From: an uncultured Collinsella sp. | GTDB lineage: Bacteria > Actinomycetota > Coriobacteriia > Coriobacteriales > Coriobacteriaceae | NCBI GenBank assembly: GCA_900541785.1 | Contig: UQKY01000006.1 | Location: forward strand, 1 to 64,000 | DNA: 64,000 nucleotides | Direction of reading: 5' to 3' | Shown: in pieces, positions 56,274 to 64,000 of the stretch | Numbering within the stretch: position 1 is the first letter of the stretch | How the letters are laid out: each line of letters starts with the position of its first letter | Made by a program: the position numbers and the translations under genes | Notes under the pieces: model-generated | The model's input: the letters and a program-made list of their open reading frames with translations, nothing else | Database searches by the model: none | Told to the model about the DNA's origin: nothing

Positions 56274-57372
56274 CTACATTCCCGCCCAATCGATAAAAAT
56301 CTCCTCGCGAAGCCGCCGTTCGAGCTCCCACTGCCGCGGCGTCTTGTCTTTCAACGGCACATCGAGATAGGACATGATAAGTTCCATCACCACGCGAAAG
56401 GCATCGGGGTCGGCCAGCTGGCCATAGGTCATCAAAACGACGGGATATCCCATCGCTTGCAAGGCCGTCGTTCGGTCGGAGTCCGAGATCTTGGATTCAA
56501 TGGATCCGTGTATGGCTTTGCCTTGGCATTCAACAAGGCACTCTCGGCTGCCGTCCTTATTTGCCAGCAGGATATCGGCATAGCGCCTATCAAGCCCCGA
56601 AATAAGGGCGGGCGCTGCGCGTCATGCGAATCTCAACGTTATTGGTAAGGCGCAGCCCTTCGCCACCGCGCAACCTCGTAAGGCCAAACAGCATCGAAAC
56701 CTGGACCTCGAGCGGCGATGCCGCCACCCCCGTAATGCATTTCGCGGCTCGTATGAACGATTTAGCGCCGCGGAGCCCCCGGATCTTATCGACGAACTCT
56801 GCAAGCTCAGAGAGCTCGATCAAGGGCGGTCGTTTCCACAAGTCAGTTGGATTCCCCGAGGCATCCTTTACGTTTTCCCAGCCCGACCGCGCGTCACCCC
56901 ACCGGTCCCCATATGCCTGCACAAGTGCCGACTTTACCCGAGGCGCAATCTTGCACACGGCAAAGGTGCCGCACATCTCATACATGCACATGATTAAACG
57001 CTCGTTTGAAACCGAGGAAGCCAGGGTCAGCAGGGTAAAGAGTGGGGACGCGACATCGAGGCCAAACTCTGTCTGCCGCACGGAGTCAAACGGCCTCTCC
57101 CCGTTCCAAACATGCCTGACAATGCGACCGCCCTTACGTCCGCAGCCGCCCTGTGCCAACACGTGTAATGGGGTGCCCAGGAAATGCTTGACGAGCGGAT
57201 GCTCGCAAAGGCGCTCCCTGCGCGGATCGTCCGCAGAATCGGGCAGGTCCGGCATTATCGCCAAGACCTGTGGAGGTATCCGGTGATACCGAAAGGCAGA
57301 TATGTCGCACAGCATGTCGTCCATAGAGGCTACGTACCCACTGCGCCGTCTGTGAACCCGCTCGGACGGCAA
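56274..57372 (-). pseudogene. Frameshifted gene, possible PD-(D/E)XK-like nuclease domain protein
   Basis: The first frame (from about 57372 TTG or 57324 ATG) encodes ~260 residues ending NVEIRMTRSARPYFGA and a stop. A second frame picks up at about 56615 and continues GLDRRYADILLANKDGSREC, VECQGKAIHGSIESKISDSD, then through QAMGYPVVLMTYGQLADPDAF to the end at 56274. The Asp, then the VECQGK Glu/Lys pattern, resembles a PD-(D/E)XK nuclease core, at low confidence. A one-base change within GCGCCCGCCC would rejoin the frames. The true 5' end may lie further upstream, since the frame stays open to about 57415. Function unknown. Confidence 0.72.
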
Positions 57373-57478
57373 ACGCGCCAGCTCGGCCTGCGAACGGTAA
57401 ATACTGCTACGCGCACGTCACGGATCTCTCGGGAGGCTTACAATCGGTTTTGAAAGCAAACTGATTGTGAGGTTGCAT

Positions 57479-58699
57479 ATGGTTGACAAGGACTTTGCCT
57501 GGCGGCTTGCGCAGGAGCTTGTGCGGATCGACAGCTCGGACCCGGGCGCGTATGAGGATGAAATTGAGCGGTATATCAAAGCGCTGGCTGAGGAACGGCT
57601 GACACGGTTGAACCACCCGACACTCGATGCCGTGCAGATTGAGGAGCTCGAGGTGCTCCCCGGACGCCGCAACCTCATGGTCACCGTGCCCGGTTTGAGC
57701 GACGAGCCACGGCTCGTCTACATCTGCCACATGGATACCGTCACCTTGGGCGACGGCTGGGACGCAGGCATTCCGCCGCTCGGAGCAATCGTGCGTGACG
57801 ATAAACTCTATGGCCGCGGTGCCTGCGATATGAAGGGTGGCCTGGCCTGCGCCATTGCCGCACTGGTCCATACGCTCGAGCGCGTGGCGGCGAATGGCGC
57901 GCTGCCCCGCCGCGGCTTTTCGCTCATTTGCTCGGTCGACGAAGAGGACTTTATGCGCGGCTCCGAGGCCGCGATTGCCGCCGGCTGGGTCGGCTCGCGC
58001 GAATGGGTGCTGGACACCGAGCCCACCGACGGACAGATTCAGGTGGCGCACAAGGGGCGCACGTGGTTCGAGATTGAGATGACAGGCGTGACGGCACACG
58101 CGAGCCAGCCTTGGAAGGGCGCCGACGCCGTCGCCGCCATGGCCGAGGTCATCTGCGCGTTGCGCCGCGCGTTCATGGCGTTGCCCGTACACGATGAGTT
58201 GGGGCCATCAACCATCACATTTGGTCAGATTGAGGGCGGCTATCGCCCCTATGTCGTGCCCGACCACGCCAAGGTCTGGGTCGACATGCGCCTAACGCCG
58301 CCGACCGATACGGCCGCCGCGACGCGCATGGTAGAGCAGGCCATCGCCGGCGCTGAGACCGCGGTTCTCGGCTGCCATGGAAGCTATACCGTGACGGGCG
58401 ATCGCCCCGCCATCGAGCGCGATCCAAGCTCTCCCCTTCTAGCCGCGCTCAAGCGTGCCGCCGATGACGTGACGGGCGCGGACACGACCGTCGGCTTCTT
58501 TACCGGCTACACCGACACTGCCGTCATTGCCGGCAAGACAGGCAACCGAAACTGCATGAGTTATGGCCCCGGCTCGTTAGCGCTCGCGCACAAGCCCAAC
58601 GAGTATGTGCCCCATGCCGATATCGTTCGCTGCCAGAACGTACTCATCGCGCTCGCCGACAACACGCTCTGGGACGCAGGCGGCCAAGTTGGGGCATAA
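57479..58699 (+). CDS. M20-family metallopeptidase (ArgE/DapE type)
   Basis: A 406-residue zinc-dependent amidohydrolase. Metal ligands are visible in ICHMDTVTLGDGWD and LYGRGACDMKGGLA, the catalytic Glu pair in CSVDEEDFMRGSEAA, then DTEPTD, and the dimerisation domain with GVTAHASQPWKGADAV. The C-terminal His ligand is in ALAHKPNEYVPHADI. Substrates of this group are N-acyl amino acids or small peptides. ATG 57479 with GAGG six bases upstream is chosen over an in-frame GTG at 57467. The gene is followed 39 bases later by a DUF1015-like gene, probably in one operon. Confidence 0.88.
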   Translation: MVDKDFAWRLAQELVRIDSSDPGAYEDEIERYIKALAEERLTRLNHPTLDAVQIEELEVLPGRRNLMVTVPGLSDEPRLVYICHMDTVTLGDGWDAGIPPLGAIVRDDKLYGRGACDMKGGLACAIAALVHTLERVAANGALPRRGFSLICSVDEEDFMRGSEAAIAAGWVGSREWVLDTEPTDGQIQVAHKGRTWFEIEMTGVTAHASQPWKGADAVAAMAEVICALRRAFMALPVHDELGPSTITFGQIEGGYRPYVVPDHAKVWVDMRLTPPTDTAAATRMVEQAIAGAETAVLGCHGSYTVTGDRPAIERDPSSPLLAALKRAADDVTGADTTVGFFTGYTDTAVIAGKTGNRNCMSYGPGSLALAHKPNEYVPHADIVRCQNVLIALADNTLWDAGGQVGA

Positions 58700-58738
58700 T
58701 AAGCCGCGAACAAACCGACTCACACGTTAGGACCGTCC

Positions 58739-59428
58739 ATGAAAGCACTTCCGTTTCCCTGCATCCGACCGGCTCAGGACCGCGTGCTCGAGGCGCTGCC
58801 TGCGATGGGCGGTATCCTGAGCGGCAACGATGCCCTGCGCGGTGCCATTGCCGACGGCCTGATGCTCAAAGATCCGGGTGCGGCGTATTACATGTACGAA
58901 TGCTCGGGAGAGCCGGGTCGCGTGACGGGTGTCGTGGCGATTTGCCCGGTTAACGTGCTGACGGGCAGCGACGAGGCTGTCGTCGAGAACGTCGACGCAC
59001 TCGCCGCTGCGCACGCGATCGCCGAACTCAAAGTTCAGCCGCGCCCCGTGTCGCTCGCCTACGAAGCCTCGCCCGTCATGGATATCATCCTCGGCGCCGC
59101 CAAAGAGGGCGCTTCGCTCTATGCCGTCACCGACCCCGCCGGCATTACGCACCGTGTGTGGGAGGTCAAGCGCGAGGACGCCGTCGGGGCCATCCGCGCT
59201 ATGCTCGACCAAGCACCGGAGCCGGCACTGGCCGACGACCCCGCCTACGCCGCCGCTCTGACCGGGGCGTCGCAGCTGCTAACCGATGAGGCCCGTGCTG
59301 CCGGAACGTACACCGGCAAGGAGCCGTTCAACTTTACCGTGGCCGCACTCTTCCCCGCCGCACAGGTCGCCGGCGGCGCACCGCAGGTCCCGACGGGCCT
59401 GCTCACTCACCAGATCTCGCGGTTCTAG
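58739..59428 (+). CDS. Short DUF1015-like protein
   Basis: A 229-residue protein starting MKALPFPCIRPAQDRVLEAL, with DPGAAYYMYEC followed by VTGVVAICPVNVLTG and SLAYEASPVMDIILGAA. This follows the layout of DUF1015 proteins (opening F..IRP, YVY segment, then substrate half), but those are usually ~400 residues, so this is a shortened form lacking much of the HE-T-K region. The role is unknown. It is cotranscribed with the M20 peptidase and ends at a strong terminator. Confidence 0.6.
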   Translation: MKALPFPCIRPAQDRVLEALPAMGGILSGNDALRGAIADGLMLKDPGAAYYMYECSGEPGRVTGVVAICPVNVLTGSDEAVVENVDALAAAHAIAELKVQPRPVSLAYEASPVMDIILGAAKEGASLYAVTDPAGITHRVWEVKREDAVGAIRAMLDQAPEPALADDPAYAAALTGASQLLTDEARAAGTYTGKEPFNFTVAALFPAAQVAGGAPQVPTGLLTHQISRF

Positions 59429-59471
59429 CGGACTCAAACGCGAAGCTGAAAAACCCGGCATCCAAACAAAC

Positions 59472-59514
59472 AAGGGGCGGAGATGCAGCAAATGCATGCA
59501 TCTCCGCCCCTTTC
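59472..59514. terminator. Bidirectional terminator after the DUF1015-like gene
   Basis: AAGGGGCGGAGATGCA (59472-59487) and TGCATCTCCGCCCCTT (59497-59512) form a perfect 16-bp stem with T after it and A before it; it serves the convergent phosphatase as well. Confidence 0.9.
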
Positions 59515-59557
59515 GCATCAAACAATTACGCCGGCAAACCGCATCGCCACGCCTGCG

Positions 59558-60193
59558 CTACCCGCGCTGCGGGCCTGCTGCCGCCACGAGCGGCTCTAGT
59601 CCCAGCTCGCGCGCGTAGTCTTCCTGCGTAAAGATCTCAACCAGTTCAAACGTATCCGTCGCATCATCAAACGCAAAGTGCAGCACCGAGCAGTTGCCCG
59701 GCACACGGTCGCGCTCGTCTGCCGCCGCGCCCTTCACGTGATCCATGAACTCCTTGATAGCCGAGCCATGGCTTACCGCGAGCACGCACGTATGGTCCGG
59801 ACGCTGCATAAGCTCGGTCAGCGTCGCCACCATGCGCTCGCGCACCTGCATCTGACCCTCGCCGCCAAACTGGCGATAGAAGTCGCGCCACGGGCGTTCG
59901 GGCATGAGCATCACGCGCTCGGCCTCAAAGTCGCCAAAGAACCACTCACGCAGGCCGTCCAGGCGCTCGTACGCCAAGCCCGGCCACAAGTTGGCGATAG
60001 TCTGCTCGGTGCGATGAAGTATGGAAGTGTAGGCATGATCGGGCTCAATGCCGCGCGCACGCAAGAACATGCCGGCACGCGCCGCCTGGTCGCAACCCAG
60101 CTGCGTGAGCGGCGAGTCGCTCCAACCCTGAATAATGCGCTTGAGGTTAAATATCGTCTGTCCATGACGGACCAGATACAGGTCTTTATTCAT
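59558..60193 (-). CDS. Histidine phosphatase (phosphoglycerate mutase-like) 1
   Basis: A 211-residue protein with the RHG catalytic motif in LYLVRHGQTIFNLKRIIQGW at the N-terminus, YTSILHRTEQTI, EWFFGDFEAE, and the second catalytic His in VLAVSHGSAIKEF. The family covers phosphatases and mutases acting on phosphosugars, phosphoserine and cofactor precursors; no specific substrate is implied. It is the downstream member of a pair; the neighbour at 60212 is a paralogue (shared LYLVRHGQT, LTVSHGSA-type motifs). The ATG at 60193 has a weak AAAGGACC site eight bases upstream. Confidence 0.88.
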   Translation of the reverse strand: MNKDLYLVRHGQTIFNLKRIIQGWSDSPLTQLGCDQAARAGMFLRARGIEPDHAYTSILHRTEQTIANLWPGLAYERLDGLREWFFGDFEAERVMLMPERPWRDFYRQFGGEGQMQVRERMVATLTELMQRPDHTCVLAVSHGSAIKEFMDHVKGAAADERDRVPGNCSVLHFAFDDATDTFELVEIFTQEDYARELGLEPLVAAAGPQRG

Positions 60194-60211
60194 AGGGGGT
60201 CCTTTCGTTTG

Positions 60212-60754
60212 TTACAAACCCAAGAGCGAAAACGCCCCGTCGCGATAGCCAAAATGAAGCACGGCACCGTTGTCGGGCTGCTCTCCCCCGCCAGTCACGC
60301 ATCTAAGAAACTCCTGGCAGGCTGAGCCGTGGGAGACGGCCAGCACGCAGTCGTGCCGGGGTCGGGACATGATGCGGGACAGCGCCGCGAACATACGTGC
60401 GCGAAGCTCGCTTTCCGACTCGCCACCAAAGGCAACCGGATAATCGCCCCAGGGTTGCGCCGGCATCTCGCGGTTTGATGTGCCCTCCAGCGAGCCCAAA
60501 TGCCACTCGCGCAGGTCGTCGACCAGCTCTATAGAACGGCCCTCGCCAACGATCAGCTCGGCCGTACACCGCGCCCGCCCCAACGGAGACGAATACACAT
60601 GGTCAAAGGTCACGCCGCGGTCCTCGAACGCCGCACGCGTCGCCAGCGCCTGCTCGCGCCCGCGCGCCGTCAACGGCGAATCGTGCCAGCCCTGCAAAAT
60701 GTTCTTCACATTGAACTCGGTCTGCCCATGCCGTACCAAATACAGATCGGCCAC
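60212..60754 (-). CDS. Histidine phosphatase (phosphoglycerate mutase-like) 2
   Basis: A 180-residue paralogue of the downstream gene: ADLYLVRHGQTEFNVKNILQ with the catalytic His, YSSPLGRARCTAELI, REWHLGSLEGTSN, and VLAVSHGSACQEF. The start is GTG at 60754 after GGGGAGGGC. A longer open frame begins upstream, but it would read through a family B palindrome and produce the spurious HHKGACPLCGG peptide, so it is rejected. It lies 18 bases upstream of its paralogue, forming a tandem pair that arose by duplication. Confidence 0.87.
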   Translation of the reverse strand: MADLYLVRHGQTEFNVKNILQGWHDSPLTARGREQALATRAAFEDRGVTFDHVYSSPLGRARCTAELIVGEGRSIELVDDLREWHLGSLEGTSNREMPAQPWGDYPVAFGGESESELRARMFAALSRIMSRPRHDCVLAVSHGSACQEFLRCVTGGGEQPDNGAVLHFGYRDGAFSLLGL

Positions 60755-60769
60755 ACGCCCTCCCCTCGC

Positions 60770-60807
60770 ACCACCACAAAGGGGACAGGCACCTTTGTGG
60801 TGGTTTT
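60770..60807. repeat. Family B palindrome, copy 6
   Basis: ACCACCACAAAGG-GGACAGGCA-CCTTTGTGGTGGT with a following TTTT. It sits between the nitroreductase stop and the phosphatase 2 start on the minus strand. Confidence 0.85.
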
Positions 60808-60837
60808 GCCGCCGGATCACGCCGCAACGAAGCGCAA

Positions 60838-61509
60838 CTACAGCAGCACGTCGGCAAGCGGACGCTTGGGCACGTGATGCACCTGCGTCTCATCGCGCCA
60901 GTAATTGATAGAGCCATCCGGGTTGGAGTCGATCGCGTCGATCACCTGTGTCTCGGCTGGCACGCCAAAAGCCATGATCAGCTTGAGCTCGTATCTGTCG
61001 TTATCGAGCCCCATGGCGTCGATTGCGTGGGGCGTAAAGGCCTTGAACATGCATGCCGCCACCTCGGGCGTGGCGCTGCGGGCGGCGAGCATCATCGTCT
61101 GGGCGGCAATGCCGGTGTCGACCTCGGTGATGGGCGCGGCGGGCTTACCCGGAACAGTGCGCTCGGCAAGAATCGCGATGTAGCCGGTCGGGCGCTCGCC
61201 TTCATCAGGACCCGGCCAGTCCTTGAGCGCACCGGCCCACGCGAGCTCATCAAATACGCGCGCGCAGTCCTCGGCACCGCTCACCACATGAAAACGAAGA
61301 CGCTGGGCATTGGCACCGCACGGGGTCAGGTGCGCCAGCTCCGCCAGCTCAAGCAAAAACTCACGCGGCACGCGCATGGACTCGTCAAATCGGCGGCACG
61401 TGCGGGCGCGGCGGACCAGCGCGTCAAACGTGTACAGGCCAAGCTTTTCGCAACCCTGCCTTGCCATCGACTCAGCGCTTACCGGCGCCGCGGGAACTGT
61501 TTCGTTCAT
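60838..61509 (-). CDS. Nitroreductase family protein
   Basis: A 223-residue flavin enzyme. The FMN-binding opening RRARTCRRFDESMRVPREFL and LTPCGANAQRLRFHVV are typical of NfsB/FRase-like nitroreductases; the centre GIAAQTMMLAARSATPEVA and the late KLIMAFGVPAETQVI complete the fold. It would reduce nitro groups or quinones with NAD(P)H, substrate unknown. The ATG at 61509 follows TTGAGGGGTCCCT. A ~235-bp AT-rich region upstream separates it from the divergent DUF308 gene. Confidence 0.85.
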   Translation of the reverse strand: MNETVPAAPVSAESMARQGCEKLGLYTFDALVRRARTCRRFDESMRVPREFLLELAELAHLTPCGANAQRLRFHVVSGAEDCARVFDELAWAGALKDWPGPDEGERPTGYIAILAERTVPGKPAAPITEVDTGIAAQTMMLAARSATPEVAACMFKAFTPHAIDAMGLDNDRYELKLIMAFGVPAETQVIDAIDSNPDGSINYWRDETQVHHVPKRPLADVLL

Positions 61510-61744
61510 AGGGACCCCTCAATAAAAGCCAATTGTTCTTAAGAAAATCTAACCTAAAACGTAGGCAATAACGAACAGAGCTGCAATGTTCTACATCTGT
61601 TGAATATCCCACATCCAAACGGGAACAAAGATAACAATTCGGGAAGGTGAGGCTCCCATTCGCCCTTTCCGCCCCACGCGACGGCGCCCTTGGGCGATAC
61701 TGGTTGCAAGAGCTACGGCTTACGCCGCACGGAAAGGAGACATC

Positions 61745-62347
61745 ATGGGCATCTTTAAGAACGATGACAAGCAATCGAGCGCGTTTGGATTTGACGAGAA
61801 AAGCATGGCAGGCAAGGCCGTCAAGGCCGTGCGCTGGATTTACGCCATCACGGGCGTCTTGGCACTCGTCGCCGGCATCGCGCTGCTGTTTGCGCCCGCC
61901 AAGTCCCTCGTCTTCCTAACGACCGTCTTGGGCATCTACTTTGTAATCACGGCCGCGATCAGGCTGTTTACCGCTGTTTTCGAGCCGCTGCTGCCCACCG
62001 GCTGGCGCGTGACGAGTATCATCTCCAACCTGCTCATCATTCTTGGCGGCGTCATAATCCTGCGCAACCAGGCCTTCTCGACCGCGACGCTCACCACGCT
62101 TGTAGTGGTCGTCGCCGGCTTTGGCTGGATCGTCGAGGGCGTCATGTCGATTCTGGAATCCGAGCTTTCCGCCAACCGCGCCCTCGCCATCCTGAGCGGC
62201 GCACTCTCCATCATCGCGGGCATGTTCGTGTTTATCTATCCGCTGTGGTCGGCCAAGATGCTCGTCATCTTTAGCGGCGCCGCGCTCCTGGTGTTTGGCG
62301 TGACGCTCATCGTCCGCGCCATTCAGTTTGGCAAACTGGTGCACTAG
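61745..62347 (+). CDS. DUF308 (HdeD-like) membrane protein
   Basis: A 200-residue protein with six hydrophobic segments arranged as three pairs: WIYAITGVLALVAGIALLFA, FLTTVLGIYFVITAAIRLF, IISNLLIILGGVIILRN, LVVVVAGFGWIVEGVMSI, ILSGALSIIAGMFVFIYP, and VIFSGAALLVFGVTLIVRA. This is the HdeD/DUF308 fold, in which E. coli HdeD aids acid resistance; the role here is not known. ATG 61745 follows GAAAGGAGACATC. Its TAG directly precedes the next ATG, so the two genes are translationally coupled. Confidence 0.85.
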   Translation: MGIFKNDDKQSSAFGFDEKSMAGKAVKAVRWIYAITGVLALVAGIALLFAPAKSLVFLTTVLGIYFVITAAIRLFTAVFEPLLPTGWRVTSIISNLLIILGGVIILRNQAFSTATLTTLVVVVAGFGWIVEGVMSILESELSANRALAILSGALSIIAGMFVFIYPLWSAKMLVIFSGAALLVFGVTLIVRAIQFGKLVH

Positions 62348-62830
62348 ATGCCAAGAACGCTCTTTATTGATGCCGACGCCTGCCCGGTTACGCGCGAGTC
62401 GATCGACTGCGCGCGGCGGGCGGGCGTCGCCGTTGTTATCGCCGGCAACAGCACGCAGAACCTGGAACGCCACATTCGCCGCGACGATCCGCGCGATGCC
62501 GAGCACGCGCGTCGGGGCTTTTGGGTCACGACGCTCGATGTGAGTGTGGGAACCGATAGTGCCGACTTTGCCATTGTCGAGCGCCTGCAGGCAGGCGACG
62601 TGGTCGTGACGCAGGACATAGGCCTGGCAAGCATGGTGCTCGGACGCGATGCCGCCGCCATCGGCGTGCGCGGGCGCGTCTACGATAAGGCGACCATCGA
62701 CATGCAACTATTTATTCGCCACGAGGAAAAGAAGGTGCGCCGCGCCGGGGGACGCACCCGCGGTCCGGCAGCCTTCACCAGCGAAGACCGCGCCCGCTTT
62801 AAACGCAACCTCACCGAACTGTTACGCTAA
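62348..62830 (+). CDS. YaiI/YqxD family (DUF188) protein
   Basis: A 160-residue protein with DADACPVTRESI at the N-terminus, then DVSVGTDSADFAIVERL, GDVVVTQDIGLASMVLGRDA and RGRVYDKATIDMQL. These Asp-rich motifs place it in the DUF188 group with a PIN-like fold and presumed nuclease activity, unproven. Its ATG begins directly after the stop of the DUF308 gene (TAGATG). Confidence 0.9.
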   Translation: MPRTLFIDADACPVTRESIDCARRAGVAVVIAGNSTQNLERHIRRDDPRDAEHARRGFWVTTLDVSVGTDSADFAIVERLQAGDVVVTQDIGLASMVLGRDAAAIGVRGRVYDKATIDMQLFIRHEEKKVRRAGGRTRGPAAFTSEDRARFKRNLTELLR

Positions 62831-62904
62831 CCAAGACAGATTTTTGGCAGCGGGAAATGCCCTGGTCACAGGGGTAGAATTTAAGGCATGTCCCAATAAT
62901 CTAC

Positions 62905-63993
62905 TTAGAGGCCGAAGGCGGAAAGAACGAGTCCCCAACCGGCGCCGATGACGTACATCATGACCAGGAACACGGCGTTTTCGCGAGCGCTGCGGTTGGT
63001 GCGGAACAGGACTAGGTAGCCCACGCCGGCGGAAATGAGCGTGCCAGCGAGCATCGGCGCCAGCTGCAGCGCGCCCTCCAGGTACAGCTGCGTAATAACG
63101 ACGCTGGCCGAGCAATTGGGAATCAGCCCGACAAGCGCCGAGCCCAGGACGGCGAGCGTCTCATTGCCGCGCAGGAACTGCTCGATTGCGGACTCGCCAA
63201 AGGTCTCGAGGACGGCGACCAGAATCAACGTCACTAGGAAAATGAATACCGACACCTGCACGGTGTGCGAGATCGCGCTGCGGATGATCGACAGAACGGG
63301 CGCGCCCTCGTGGGAGTGGCTGTGGTCGTGGCCGTGGTGGTGCTCGTGTGCGTCCGCGTGACCATGGTCGTGGTTGTGGTCGTGCCCGTGATCGCCCTCA
63401 TCCTCGTCACAGCCACAATGATCACGTTCGCACAGCTCGTGGATGTGATCGGCACTTACGCCCGCCTCGGCCACCTCGTCAATGATGTCGCCCCCGGTAT
63501 GGTCGTCGTGCGCGCAGTTCACATGAGCCGGATTGGCAGCGGTCCCCAGCACGGTACGGCGAATCGCCGCATGCGCGCGGGCATTACGACGAAGGCCGCG
63601 GATAGCCGCATCCACGATAAAGCCCGTGACCAGAGCGATCAGCGCCTTCGAGGCGAGCAGCATCGCCATGGTCTGCACGGGAACTTGCTCGGCGAGCAAC
63701 AGCGGCAACATCTCGTCGGAGGTCGAGAGGAACACGGCGACCAGCGTGCCCAGCGTCACGACGCGGCCGGCGTACAGCGTCGCCGCCATGGCCGAAAACC
63801 CGCACTGTGGCACCATGCCCAACAACGAGCCAACCACGGGACCAGCGGCACCGGCACGCTTGATGGCGCCGTTGACGCGGTCGCCCGCAACGTGCTCAAG
63901 GGTTTCAAGAGCCAAATACGTCACCAACAAAAACGGCACCAGCGACAGCGTGTCCTTGCCAGCGTCGAGCAGAATATCTATCAGTAAATCCAT
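62905..63993 (-). CDS. Putative 10-TM heavy-metal exporter (ArsP_2 type) with a histidine-rich loop
   Basis: A 362-residue membrane protein with about 10 hydrophobic segments in two related halves. Each half carries a P-x-C motif: GMVPQCGFSAMAATLYAG in the first and GLIPNCSASVVITQLYLEG in the second. The halves are joined by a long hydrophilic loop (~residues 170-225) dense in His and Asp (GDHGHDHNHDHGHADAHEHH and on), with CERDHCGCDEDEG before it. This fits the ArsP_2 / putative manganese or arsenic exporter family, the loop being a probable metal-binding part. The ATG at 63993 is complete in the window. Substrate metal is not known. Confidence 0.82.
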   Translation of the reverse strand: MDLLIDILLDAGKDTLSLVPFLLVTYLALETLEHVAGDRVNGAIKRAGAAGPVVGSLLGMVPQCGFSAMAATLYAGRVVTLGTLVAVFLSTSDEMLPLLLAEQVPVQTMAMLLASKALIALVTGFIVDAAIRGLRRNARAHAAIRRTVLGTAANPAHVNCAHDDHTGGDIIDEVAEAGVSADHIHELCERDHCGCDEDEGDHGHDHNHDHGHADAHEHHHGHDHSHSHEGAPVLSIIRSAISHTVQVSVFIFLVTLILVAVLETFGESAIEQFLRGNETLAVLGSALVGLIPNCSASVVITQLYLEGALQLAPMLAGTLISAGVGYLVLFRTNRSARENAVFLVMMYVIGAGWGLVLSAFGL

Positions 63994-64000
63994 GACGGAT

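Overview
The window is high-GC DNA with dense genes on both strands. The gene set (a CarD-type RNA polymerase-binding protein, a Rho with a very long N-terminal extension, ATP-type PEP carboxykinase, serC-serA, split proA/proB) and its dispersed palindromes fit a gut Coriobacteriia member, most likely Collinsella. That assignment is inferred from gene content; no rRNA is present.

Positions 1-36 kb are mainly housekeeping. In order: the tail of an unidentified gene, an FAD oxidoreductase, tRNA-Lys and tRNA-His, a PLP aminotransferase, a ROK sugar kinase, a VanZ-like protein, rho, argS, carD, an HD hydrolase, proA / proline iminopeptidase / proB, pncB, a tail-anchored coiled-coil protein, tRNA-Ala, a PflX-like radical SAM protein, a probable 6S RNA, a WecA/TagO-type glycosyl-phosphate transferase, trpS, an alkyltransferase-like gene, DegV, MarR, a B3/4-domain protein, pckA, a lactate permease, a flippase, a phosphoesterase and a cation/proton antiporter. 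Several families of dispersed palindromes sit at gene ends. One 40-bp family has six copies and marks transcription-unit boundaries in the 25-28 kb stretch.

Positions 36.4-52.9 kb (minus strand) hold a type 1 BREX phage-defence operon in the order brxA-brxB-brxC-pglX-pglZ-brxL, followed by two unrecognised genes. It departs from a standard BREX locus in three ways. (i) PglX is split at a domain boundary into an 822-residue methyltransferase part and a 322-residue C-terminal part with its own ribosome-binding site. Two small genes lie between the halves, one with an excisionase/MerR-like helix-turn-helix. The 3' end of the first half and both small genes have lower GC than the flanks, as if a specificity cassette had been swapped in. 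(ii) The conserved N-terminus of BrxA is readable upstream of the first usable ATG but is cut by an in-frame TAG. (iii) A 454-residue protein and a 73-residue acidic protein follow brxL in tight succession and may be accessory components.

Positions 53-64 kb return to metabolism: a small antitoxin-like gene without a toxin, serC-serA, a 171-bp element with 39-nt inverted terminal repeats (MITE-like), a frameshifted gene, an M20 peptidase, a short DUF1015-like protein, two neighbouring histidine phosphatases, a nitroreductase, a DUF308 membrane protein coupled to a YaiI/YqxD protein, and a histidine-rich heavy-metal exporter-like protein. No CRISPR array, rRNA, integrase or transposase gene was found.
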